DNA of 10,282 nt from DAOUMU01 sp034409055 (lineage in GTDB: Bacteria > Chloroflexota > Anaerolineae > 4572-78 > J111), in NCBI GenBank assembly GCA_034409055.1, contig DAOUMU010000506.1, positions 1-10,282 of the forward strand. Direction: 5' to 3'. The notes below the pieces were generated by a model, which saw only the letters and a list, made by a program, of their open reading frames with translations, searched no databases and was not told the DNA's origin. A program made the position numbers and the translations under genes. Positions 1 through 6,036 of this stretch are shown here, piece by piece; positions within the stretch are counted from its first letter, which is position 1; the number at the start of each line of letters is the position of its first letter.

Positions 1-23
1 ATGGCTAGCCAGGTCGCTTTCAT
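1..23 (-). CDS. Possible start of a divergent gene, cut by the window edge
   Basis: On the minus strand an ATG at 23-21 is preceded by a near-perfect Shine-Dalgarno, CAAGGAGG (36-29), with a 5-nt spacer. The readable start is M-K-A-T-W-L-A and then runs off the window. A Lys followed by hydrophobic residues would suit a signal peptide or membrane segment, but seven codons cannot identify a product. If it is real, 24-257 is a divergent intergenic region that should hold promoters for both directions. The strength of the SD and its spacing are the only evidence. The alternative is a chance match. Confidence 0.42.
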
Positions 24-257
24 TGAAGCCTCCTTGTTTTGATCTGGCTGGTATATTGCCATACATTGCCGGATTTGACCGTTTTACACCGTTACAGTTT
101 GGTGTTACTTTTTCTGATAGGCGTAAAAACATCACGTTTCACGCTTCACGTCACTTGCCCTGTGGGTTCACGGAGTTGGGACAATTACCCGTACTACCCA
201 CAGGGCACAGGCGGGCACAGGTATTTTTTCGGAACTGCCTTATTCGTTAGGAGTACG
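24..257. other. Gene-free region upstream of the SLC13-type permease
   Basis: I see no convincing gene here. Two forward frames stay open across part of it, but neither has a recognisable protein or a ribosome binding site, and the longer one is only an upstream extension of the permease frame. The region holds a short heptamer repeat (132-152) and a GGGCACAGG-type duplication at about 203-222. The best -35/-10 match I found (TTTACA 83-88, 17 nt, TACTTT 106-111) has a poor -10 box and is not offered as a promoter. Confidence 0.5.
132..152 (+). repeat. Degenerate heptamer tandem repeat, TCACGYT x3
   Basis: Three 7-nt units follow each other directly: TCACGTT (132-138), TCACGCT (139-145) and TCACGTC (146-152). 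Small tandem heptamers of this kind resemble in form the STRR sequences of cyanobacteria. No function is evident. It is one of four short tandem repeats in the first half of the window. Confidence 0.55.
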
Positions 258-2129
258 ATGACCTTAGAAATGTGGTATGCTCTGGCCATCCTGGTGGTGG
301 CCATCATTTTGTTTGTCACCGAATGGCTACGGGTAGACGTCGTCGCCATTGGGGTGGTCGTGGCTTTGATGGTTACCAATCTGCTGTCTCCCGGTGAAGC
401 GGTGTCGGGGTTCTCGAACTCGGCCGTAATCACCATTGCCGCGCTTTTTGTGGTCGGTGGGGCGGTCATGCACACCGGCCTGGCCGGGGCCATCGGCCGG
501 CGCATTCTGGTCATTGCCGGGACCAGCGAAGTGCGGTTGATTGTGGTGCTGATGGTCGCCGTGGCCCTGCTGTCCGGTTTTATGAGCGATACCGGCACCG
601 TGGCTGTGTTGCTGCCGGCGGTGATCAGCCTGGCCTGGGGGGCCAAAGTTAGCCCCTCGAAATTACTGATTCCCCTCTCTTTTGGCTCTTTATTGGGTGG
701 GGCGATGACCTTGATCGGCACCCCGCCGAACATTATTGTCAGCGATGCTTTACGCGAAGCGGGTTTTGAGCCTTTCAACTTCTTTAGCTACACTCCTGTG
801 GGTATTATGCTGCTTGTTGCCGGTATTCTGTTTATGGCCTTTATTGGCCGGCGCCTTTTACCCGATCATAAACCCAAACAAGAGCTGCAACGGGTGGAAA
901 CACCGGAAGAGTTGATGTCCATCTACCGTCTGCCCGAGAGCCTGTTCCGCTTGCGCATCCGGCGTGGTTCAGCCCTGGTAGGCCAAACTGTGGCCGCTGC
1001 TGGTTTACGAAATGACTTCAATGTTATGATTATAGAGATCTTGCGACCGGCTGAACCGAGATCCGTCGTCACTCTGGGGGATCAGCAGTTGGTGTTGCAA
1101 TCCAAGTCGTTGGAAACGATCAGACCTGAGCCGGACCTGACTTTAAAGGTGGACGATATTTTTATCGTGCAAGGCGGGCCGGATGACGTCAGGCACGCCG
1201 CTGCGCACTGGAACCTGGGTATTCAAACCGCCGGCCGGGACGAGGAGCAAGCCCTCATTAATACCGAGGTGGGCATTGCCGAGATTCTCCTGCCCCCTCG
1301 CTCGGCCATGTTGGGCAAAACCCTGGTTGAAACCCGGTTTGGTTCAGCCTATAAACTAACGGTGTTAGGTATCGACCGGCCAAACACCACCGAAAAATTA
1401 GATCTAAAAACCACGTCCCTTGAATTTGGGGATGCCCTGCTGGTTCAGGGCACCTGGCAGGATATTCTGGCTCTGAAGAAAAAACGGCGCGATTTTATCG
1501 TGATGGGACAACCGGAAGCGATGCTGGGCGCACCCTATCGGCGTAAAGCGCCCATCGCCTTATTGATTCTGGCGGGTATGTTGACTTTGATGGTCACTAA
1601 CGTGCTGCCCACCTCAACAGCCAGCATGGTGGCTGCACTGGCCTGCATTTTAACCGGCTGTTTGACCATGGATGAAGCTTATGAAGCGGTTAACTGGAAG
1701 AGTATTGTCCTCATTGCCGGGATGCTGCCGATGGCCATTGCCCTGGAAAAAGTGGGTCTGATTAGTGTGGTGGCCCAGGGCCTGGTCAATAGTGTGGGCA
1801 ATTCCGGCCCCCTGGTGGTGATGGCCAGCCTGTTTACCCTGACGGCCATCTTCACCCAGGTTATTTCAAACACGGCCACCACCGTTTTGGTCGCGCCCAT
1901 CGCCCTGGCCTCGGCTCAACAATTAGGCGTTTCACCTTATCCGCTTTTGATGGCCGTGGCTATTGCGGCCTCGATGGCTATGGCTTCACCGGTGGCTTCG
2001 CCGGTCAATACCCTGGTGATGGGCGCAGGCGATTACAGTTTTAGTGACTATGCCAAGGTGGGTCTACCGCTCATGGTCATTTTGCTCATCGTTACCCTGC
2101 TAGGGGTGCCGTTAATCTTTCCCTTCTAG
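258..2129 (+). CDS. SLC13/DASS-family permease with two RCK_C domains
   Basis: This is a 623-residue inner-membrane transporter, probably for a divalent anion such as sulfate or a dicarboxylate; the substrate is not determined by the sequence. The N-terminal half (about 1-205) holds hydrophobic helices, the first signature S110-D-T followed by small residues, and the G154-T-P-P-N motif. A soluble middle region (about 225-412) contains two RCK_C/TrkA-C-like modules, about 228-315 and 340-412. The C-terminal half (about 425-623) holds the second signature S537-N-T-A-T and A576-S-P-V-A-S-P-V-N. This layout is known in cyanobacterial and algal sulfate/SAC1-like SLC13 proteins. ATG 258 is chosen because TTAGGAG (247-253) lies just upstream and the protein then begins with a membrane helix. 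The frame stays open 73 codons further upstream, but that extension crosses the heptamer repeat and lacks membrane character. tgt follows after 19 nt, so co-transcription is likely. Confidence 0.9.
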   Translation: MTLEMWYALAILVVAIILFVTEWLRVDVVAIGVVVALMVTNLLSPGEAVSGFSNSAVITIAALFVVGGAVMHTGLAGAIGRRILVIAGTSEVRLIVVLMVAVALLSGFMSDTGTVAVLLPAVISLAWGAKVSPSKLLIPLSFGSLLGGAMTLIGTPPNIIVSDALREAGFEPFNFFSYTPVGIMLLVAGILFMAFIGRRLLPDHKPKQELQRVETPEELMSIYRLPESLFRLRIRRGSALVGQTVAAAGLRNDFNVMIIEILRPAEPRSVVTLGDQQLVLQSKSLETIRPEPDLTLKVDDIFIVQGGPDDVRHAAAHWNLGIQTAGRDEEQALINTEVGIAEILLPPRSAMLGKTLVETRFGSAYKLTVLGIDRPNTTEKLDLKTTSLEFGDALLVQGTWQDILALKKKRRDFIVMGQPEAMLGAPYRRKAPIALLILAGMLTLMVTNVLPTSTASMVAALACILTGCLTMDEAYEAVNWKSIVLIAGMLPMAIALEKVGLISVVAQGLVNSVGNSGPLVVMASLFTLTAIFTQVISNTATTVLVAPIALASAQQLGVSPYPLLMAVAIAASMAMASPVASPVNTLVMGAGDYSFSDYAKVGLPLMVILLIVTLLGVPLIFPF

Positions 2130-2148
2130 CTTTCTCTCGCCTGATTCT

Positions 2149-3294
2149 ATGACCTTCTCCTTTGAACTCGTCGCCGAAGATACAAACAGCCAGGCCAGAG
2201 CCGGGGTAATTCATACGCCCCACGGCCATATCCCCACGCCGGTATTTGCCCCGGTCGGTACGCAGGCCACCGTAAAAACACTAACCCCCGCCGATTTGCA
2301 CGACCTGGGGGTCAAGCTGCTTCTGAGCAACACCTATCATCTTTATTTGCGGCCTGGGGCAGACCTGATTGCCGGTTTTGGCGGATTACATCACTTTATG
2401 CAGTGGCATGGCCCCATCCTGACCGACTCGGGTGGCTTCCAGATTTTTAGCCTGGAGGGACTGCGTAAAATCGACGAGGACGGGGTCACCTTCCGCTCCC
2501 ACCTTGACGGTTCTGAACACCGCTTCACCCCGGAAAAGGTCATCGCCATTCAAGAAAAATTAGGGGCCGACATCATTATGGCCTTCGACGAATGTCCGCC
2601 GCCGGCAGATTACGATTACAATGTCGAGGCCCTGAAGCGTACCCATCGCTGGGCGGAACGCTGCCGGGCGGCCCAGACTCGCGCCGACCAGGCTTTGTAC
2701 GGCATTGTGCAGGGGGGCATTTTTACCGACTTACGGGCCCAAAGCGCCGAATTTTTGACCGGCTTGGACTTTCCGGGTTACGGTATCGGCGGCTTAAGTG
2801 TGGGCGAAACGAAAGCCCAGATGCACCAGATGCTGGAAGTGATGCACCCCATTTTGCCCCGCCACAAGCCGCGCTACTTAATGGGGGTGGGCAGCCCGGA
2901 GGATTTGTTTGAGTGCGTGGCCCGGGGCGTTGACCAGTTTGACTGTGTCCTGCCAACCCGCATTGCCCGCAATGGGGCCGTTTTCACCCACCAGGGCCGG
3001 GTCAGTTTACGCAATGCCCGCTTTGCCACAGATCAAGAACCCATTGAGCCTGACTGCCAATGTTACACCTGTCGCGCTTTCAGCCGGGCTTATCTGCGCC
3101 ATTTGATTATGGCCAAAGAAACACTGGCCCTACGCCTGACTACATTGCATAATCTGCATTTTATGCTAGAAATCATGCGCCGTATTCGCCAATCCATTTT
3201 CGACGGCACGTTCGTCGAATACAAGCAGGCTTTTCTGGCCACTTATCGTCCTGTATCGGAGAAGAAAAGACAAAAGAAGCAGGTTGCAAAGTAG
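2149..3294 (+). CDS. tgt: Queuine/preQ1 tRNA-guanine transglycosylase (Tgt)
   Basis: This cytoplasmic enzyme exchanges the wobble guanine (G34) of GUN-anticodon tRNAs for preQ1 in queuosine synthesis. Its 381 residues match the usual bacterial length. Visible landmarks are D93-S-G-G-F-Q (substrate-binding and general base Asp), F146-D-E-C (Asp147 and the preQ1-contacting Cys149), Y-G-I-G-G-L-S-V-G-E, the catalytic nucleophile Asp265 in D-C-V-L-P-T-R, and a complete zinc site C303-x-C305-x2-C308 with His334. The ATG fits the family N-terminus, and its first residues (T-F-S-F-E-L) look normal. However, no Shine-Dalgarno precedes it; the 19-nt gap is pyrimidine-rich, so translation may depend on coupling to the permease gene. 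The last codons (V-A-K-stop) are written by the first unit of an octamer repeat. No other queuosine gene is in the window. Confidence 0.97.
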   Translation: MTFSFELVAEDTNSQARAGVIHTPHGHIPTPVFAPVGTQATVKTLTPADLHDLGVKLLLSNTYHLYLRPGADLIAGFGGLHHFMQWHGPILTDSGGFQIFSLEGLRKIDEDGVTFRSHLDGSEHRFTPEKVIAIQEKLGADIIMAFDECPPPADYDYNVEALKRTHRWAERCRAAQTRADQALYGIVQGGIFTDLRAQSAEFLTGLDFPGYGIGGLSVGETKAQMHQMLEVMHPILPRHKPRYLMGVGSPEDLFECVARGVDQFDCVLPTRIARNGAVFTHQGRVSLRNARFATDQEPIEPDCQCYTCRAFSRAYLRHLIMAKETLALRLTTLHNLHFMLEIMRRIRQSIFDGTFVEYKQAFLATYRPVSEKKRQKKQVAK

Positions 3295-3347
3295 CAAAGT
3301 CGCAAAGTCGCAGGGTTGCAAAGTCGCAGGGTTGCAAAGTCGCGCAG
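3284..3347 (+). repeat. Octamer tandem repeat (TYGCARRG), eight units, overlapping the tgt stop
   Basis: Eight consecutive 8-nt units are readable: TTGCAAAG (3284), TAGCAAAG (3292), TCGCAAAG (3300), TCGCAGGG (3308), TTGCAAAG (3316), TCGCAGGG (3324), TTGCAAAG (3332) and a decayed TCGCGCAG (3340). The tgt stop codon TAG is the start of unit 2. The rest fills most of the 107-nt gap to uppP. No clear stem-loop with a T-tract is present, so it is not an intrinsic terminator. It looks like a slippage-expanded intergenic repeat. Confidence 0.85.
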
Positions 3348-3401
3348 TACGTCTCACATTTCTTGCTTCACAAACTATTTCAAACAAGGAGTAACTTGAG
3401 C

Positions 3402-4217
3402 ATGGACTTGTTTCAAGCCCTGATCCTGGGCATTGTCCAGGGTGCTACTGAGTACATCCCGGTTTCAAGCTCGGCCCACCTGGTGCTGGTGCCCTGGCTA
3501 CTGGGCTGGCCTGACGCCTCGTTCACTTTTGAGGTCCTGGTACAATGGGGGACCCTGGTGGGCGTGTTTGTTTTTTTCTGGTCAGATATTTGGGTCATCA
3601 CCAAAGGGGTGTTGCAGGGACTTTTACAGGGTAAACCGCTGGCCACCTTTGAAGCTAAACTGGGCTGGTTGGTGGCGGTGGCTACTATTCCGGCGGTGGT
3701 ACTGGGCCTACTTTTCAAAGATTTTTTTGAGGAGGCTTTTGCCCGGCCCGTTTTCGCCGGGGGACTGCTGATCTTAACCGCCTTGTTGCTGGTCATCGCC
3801 GAGCGCTACGGCTCCCGGTGGCGAGAGTTGGAGAGTTTGAGCTGGTTGGATGCCATCATCGTCGGTTTCTGGCAGGCGGCCGCCATCTTGCCCGGCATCA
3901 GCCGCTCCGGGGCGACCATCAGCGGGGCCGTACTGCGAGGTTTTAATCGACCGGCGGCGGCTCGTTTCAGTTTTCTCATGTCGATCCCGGCCCTGTTGGG
4001 AGCAGGCGTGGTGGCCCTAAACGATCTCCGGGAAACCGGCTTGCTGACCACAGAGTTGCCGGCCATTTCGGTCGGCTTTGTGGCGGCAGCAATTTCCGGT
4101 TACGTCTGCATCCGGTGGTTACTCCACTATTTGCAGCGCCACTCTCTCTATATTTTTGCCGCTTATTGCGCCGCTTTCAGCATCCTGACCATCATTGTGG
4201 CCATCGGCCGGGGGTAG
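3402..4217 (+). CDS. uppP: Undecaprenyl-diphosphatase (UppP/BacA)
   Basis: This integral membrane phosphatase dephosphorylates undecaprenyl diphosphate to recycle the lipid carrier for cell-wall polymers, and overproduction is known to give bacitracin tolerance. Its 271 residues match the family. Both signature regions are present: the (E/Q)xxxE box as Q13-G-A-T-E17, followed by P20-V-S-S-S-A-H26, and the P164-G-I-S-R-S-G-A-T box with the catalytic Arg168. Hydrophobic helices run the whole length. ATG 3402 is preferred, with AAGGAG at 3386-3391 and a 10-nt spacer. A TTG two codons upstream (3396) has only 4 nt and would add two residues. The frame is open back to 3363 but without an SD. The first box uses Gln where E. 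coli has Glu, an allowed variation in the family. Confidence 0.96.
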   Translation: MDLFQALILGIVQGATEYIPVSSSAHLVLVPWLLGWPDASFTFEVLVQWGTLVGVFVFFWSDIWVITKGVLQGLLQGKPLATFEAKLGWLVAVATIPAVVLGLLFKDFFEEAFARPVFAGGLLILTALLLVIAERYGSRWRELESLSWLDAIIVGFWQAAAILPGISRSGATISGAVLRGFNRPAAARFSFLMSIPALLGAGVVALNDLRETGLLTTELPAISVGFVAAAISGYVCIRWLLHYLQRHSLYIFAAYCAAFSILTIIVAIGRG

Positions 4218-4244
4218 GGGAATGGGGAATGGCGAATGGGCGAG
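4217..4244 (+). repeat. Heptamer tandem repeat (GGSGAAT) at the uppP stop
   Basis: Units GGGGAAT (4217-4223), GGGGAAT (4224-4230), GGCGAAT (4231-4237) and a decayed GGGCGAG (4238-4244) start on the last base of the uppP stop codon. Like the octamer at tgt, it begins exactly at a gene end. Confidence 0.6.
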
Positions 4245-4280
4245 TGATGAATAAAAACGCCCCTCATCCTAACCAAAGTT

Positions 4281-4295
4281 CCCCCCTGTGGGGGG
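4281..4295 (+). other. C6/G6 hairpin in the uppP to PstS-like gap
   Basis: Six C, a TGT loop and six G form a perfect very GC-rich stem. No T-run follows (CTAGGGGGGCC comes next), so it does not have the form of a normal intrinsic terminator. It could slow transcription or be a remnant of a repeat. The rest of the 137-nt gap shows no promoter that I would defend. Confidence 0.4.
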
Positions 4296-4354
4296 CTAGG
4301 GGGGCCAAAGCTAGCCACTCGATGACAGTTTGTGACTCGAAAGGCGTTAAGTTG

Positions 4355-5209
4355 ATGCATATGCCCCCTGCTCCTCCGCCCCTCCGCCCCCCTGCTCCCC
4401 TGCCCCTCCGCCCCCCGGTTCCCCTGCTCCTCTGCGCCTTACTCCTACTACTCCTGCCAGCCTGTGGGGCGACGGTCACCCCGCCGCCGCCTGTTTTCCT
4501 GACGATTGCCGGCTCTACCAGCATGGAACCATTGCTGGCCGAGCTAACCACTGCTTACAGCAGGCAACACCCTCACGTTACTTTCGACATTCAGGGAGGC
4601 GGATCACAACTGGGGCACATGCTGGCAGAGGGGGGACAGGTCGATATTGGTCTGGTTTCCTGGCCTCCCCAAAATCTGGCTGACCATATGCGGGCGGTCC
4701 CGATTGCCCACGATACCATCGCCATCATTTTACATCCCCAAAATCAATCTGCTGGATTATCGCTGGTGGAGCTACGAGACATTTTCAACGGACGCTTGCT
4801 CAACTGGCAAGCGGTGGATGGTCCTCCGCTGTCCATTCAGGTGGTCAGTCGAGAGGATGGCTCCGGCACCCGGGCGGCCTTTGAGGTCATGGTTATGAAT
4901 GATAGCGCCGTCACGCCAGCAGCCATTGTTCTGCCCAGTAGCCGGGCGGTGGTTGATTTTGTGGCCCAAACCCCAAATGCCATCGCCTATGTTTCTTTCA
5001 GGTTTGTCCGCCCGGATGTCTATGCCGTGCCGGTTGAAGGGACGCTGCCTACCCTGGAGAATCTCGCCTCAAACAGCTATCCTCTAACACGCGACCTGGC
5101 TTTGATTGTACCCAAGCAAGACCCGCCTGAGGTGAACCAATTTGTGAAATTCGTCTTAAGCCCGGCCGGTCAGGCCATTGTCGGCCAAAAATGGGGACGA
5201 GTCAGGTAG
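4355..5209 (+). CDS. PstS-like solute-binding lipoprotein (phosphate ABC transporter type)
   Basis: A secreted, lipid-anchored binding protein of the PstS/PBP-like family, likely for phosphate or a similar oxyanion. It has 284 residues from ATG 4355; a second in-frame ATG lies at 4361. GAAAGG (4339-4344) is the SD, 10 nt from the first ATG. Residues 4-27 are three 8-residue Pro/Leu/Arg repeats, then a Leu-rich core and lipobox L-L-P-A-Cys37. The mature part shows the two classical anion-binding segments: G53-S-T-S-M and R166-E-D-G-S-G-T-R173. The C-terminal V-x-x-F-V-K-F-V-L-S-P-A-G-Q-x-I-V is also typical. No pstC, pstA or pstB is in the window, so it is an orphan binding protein here. The N-terminus is odd because Arg and Pro interrupt what should be a hydrophobic signal peptide. 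An annotation that begins further upstream (4115) would overlap uppP and is unlikely. Confidence 0.85.
   Translation: MHMPPAPPPLRPPAPLPLRPPVPLLLCALLLLLLPACGATVTPPPPVFLTIAGSTSMEPLLAELTTAYSRQHPHVTFDIQGGGSQLGHMLAEGGQVDIGLVSWPPQNLADHMRAVPIAHDTIAIILHPQNQSAGLSLVELRDIFNGRLLNWQAVDGPPLSIQVVSREDGSGTRAAFEVMVMNDSAVTPAAIVLPSSRAVVDFVAQTPNAIAYVSFRFVRPDVYAVPVEGTLPTLENLASNSYPLTRDLALIVPKQDPPEVNQFVKFVLSPAGQAIVGQKWGRVR
4364..4435 (+). repeat. In-frame octamer repeat (YCCYCYGC x9) in a signal peptide
   Basis: Nine 8-nt units run without a break: CCCCCTGC, TCCTCCGC, CCCTCCGC, CCCCCTGC, TCCCCTGC, CCCTCCGC, CCCCCGGT, TCCCCTGC, TCCTCTGC. Three units make 24 nt, or eight codons, so the protein shows P-P-A-P-P-P-L-R, P-P-A-P-L-P-L-R and P-P-V-P-L-L-L-C. 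Read on the minus strand the units (GCAGGGGG, GCAGGGGA) share six of eight positions with GCAGGGTT at the tgt end. Confidence 0.85.
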
Positions 5210-5237
5210 CACCACATTTAAAACCACAACCGGGTTT

Positions 5238-5266
5238 TTGACAAGCAAAGTCGAATGTGATAAAAT
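5238..5266 (+). promoter_or_regulatory. Strong sigma-70 type promoter for the regulator gene
   Basis: A perfect -35 box TTGACA (5238-5243) is followed after exactly 17 nt by TAAAAT (5261-5266), with an extended -10 TG at 5258-5259. Transcription should begin near 5272-5275, about 55 nt before the TTG start. The -10 box is the first part of the large inverted repeat, so a protein bound there would block RNA polymerase. This is the best promoter in the window. Confidence 0.8.
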
Positions 5267-5305
5267 CCGATATCTGATGTATCAGACATCAGATATCGGA
5301 TTTTA
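5261..5305. promoter_or_regulatory. Perfect 20-bp inverted repeat, probable GntR operator
   Basis: The arms 5261-5280 and 5286-5305 are exact reverse complements with a 5-nt spacer, ATCAG. A second palindrome is nested within it, TCTGAT-GT-ATCAGA (5273-5286), and ATCAGA recurs at 5288-5293. It covers the -10 box and the predicted start of transcription of the GntR gene, the usual place for an autorepressor site. The half-sites contain ATGT/ACAT, compatible with the GT...AC core of many GntR operators. Operator function is inferred. Confidence 0.65.
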
Positions 5306-5310
5306 TTTTT
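5267..5310 (+). terminator. Possible intrinsic terminator of the PstS-like gene
   Basis: For a transcript arriving from upstream, the same inverted repeat gives a 14-bp stem (5267-5280 with 5286-5299), a 5-nt loop and then ATTTTATTTTT (5300-5310). The form is that of a rho-independent terminator, though the stem is only moderately GC-rich. It lies about 60 nt after the PstS-like stop. The operator reading and this one are compatible. Confidence 0.5.
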
Positions 5311-5327
5311 GATCGTAGGAGGCCATT

Positions 5328-6014
5328 TTGGAACAAATTTCTGATTTGATTCCTGTCAATAAACCTCAATCTCTTAAAGACATTGCTTACGCCATCATCA
5401 AAGATGCCATTCTGACCCTTAAGTTCAAGCCAGGACACGCCCTGTCTCATCGTGATCTTGCCGAACAACTTCAAATCAGTGAAACTCCAATTCGCGACGC
5501 TTTGCAGGAGCTAGAGAGAGAGGGCTTTGTCACTCGAATTCCCCATAAAGGTACCTTTGTAACAGAAATTGACAAAGTAGATATTGAAGAAACCTTTCAA
5601 ATCCGGGCCTCGTTGGAGGAATTGGCTGTTAGCCTGGCTACGCCCCAGCTAGATGAAAAGGATATTAGCGAACTAGAAAGGCTACTCAAATGTGCAGATA
5701 CGGCGTTGGCGCAAGGTGAGCGCGAGCAATGTTCTGCATTCGGGGCGCAGTTTCACCAATACTTCATTCAAAGGGCGGGCAATCGGCGGCTCGTAGCCAT
5801 TCTTAGTAATCTGGATGATCATCTACAGCGTTTTCGCCGCATATCTGATCTGATCATCGGTCGCCTGGAGAAGTCTCGAAAACAGCACCAGCAGGTGTTT
5901 GAAGCAGTTTGTCAAGGTGACGCTAAGAGAGCCGGGAGAGCTATGTATTCTCACTTGCAAAGTGTCTTAAAGGATATCAAGGAGACGAGCGACGAACGGC
6001 TCTGGGACAAGTAA
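5328..6014 (+). CDS. GntR-family transcriptional regulator, FCD subfamily
   Basis: A DNA-binding repressor or activator with a winged helix-turn-helix (about 16-82; recognition region 41-68, H-R-D-L-A-E...S-E-T-P-I-R-D-A-L) and a helical FCD effector domain (about 90-220). FCD proteins usually sense small organic acids or related metabolites through a bound metal. Three of the expected ligands are present, His143, His187 and His209, with the usual 22-residue step between the last two. The Asp normally four residues before the first His is Gly139, so metal binding may be altered. It has 228 residues and starts at TTG 5328, with AGGAGG at 5317-5322 and a 5-nt spacer; no ATG or GTG offers a better start. 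It is probably autoregulated through the inverted repeat just upstream and probably controls the genes that follow. Its GC is lower than in the genes to the left. Confidence 0.93.
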   Translation: MEQISDLIPVNKPQSLKDIAYAIIKDAILTLKFKPGHALSHRDLAEQLQISETPIRDALQELEREGFVTRIPHKGTFVTEIDKVDIEETFQIRASLEELAVSLATPQLDEKDISELERLLKCADTALAQGEREQCSAFGAQFHQYFIQRAGNRRLVAILSNLDDHLQRFRRISDLIIGRLEKSRKQHQQVFEAVCQGDAKRAGRAMYSHLQSVLKDIKETSDERLWDK

Positions 6015-6036
6015 TAAAAATAATGGAGTTGTAGTT

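Noticed and set aside
39..257. N-terminal extension of the SLC13-type permease by 73 codons
   Set aside because: The extension crosses a heptamer repeat, lacks membrane character and an SD, whereas ATG 258 has a good SD and begins with a helix.
194..778. 194-codon minus-strand frame over the permease start
   Set aside because: Thr/Ala-rich shadow translation of the permease gene with no family resemblance.
4115..4354. Upstream extension of the PstS-like frame into uppP
   Set aside because: It would overlap the UppP C-terminus by about 100 nt and place about 80 hydrophilic residues before the signal peptide.
3284..4435. CRISPR array
   Set aside because: The repeats are contiguous 7-8-nt units without spacers, and no cas genes are present.
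4264..4551. Gly/Arg-rich minus-strand frame
   Set aside because: It is only the complement of the C-rich octamer repeat and flanking coding sequence.
5841..5849. ATATCTGAT, a 9-nt match to the operator arm inside the GntR gene
   Set aside because: It lacks the partner arm and lies within codons for the FCD domain, so it is most likely chance.
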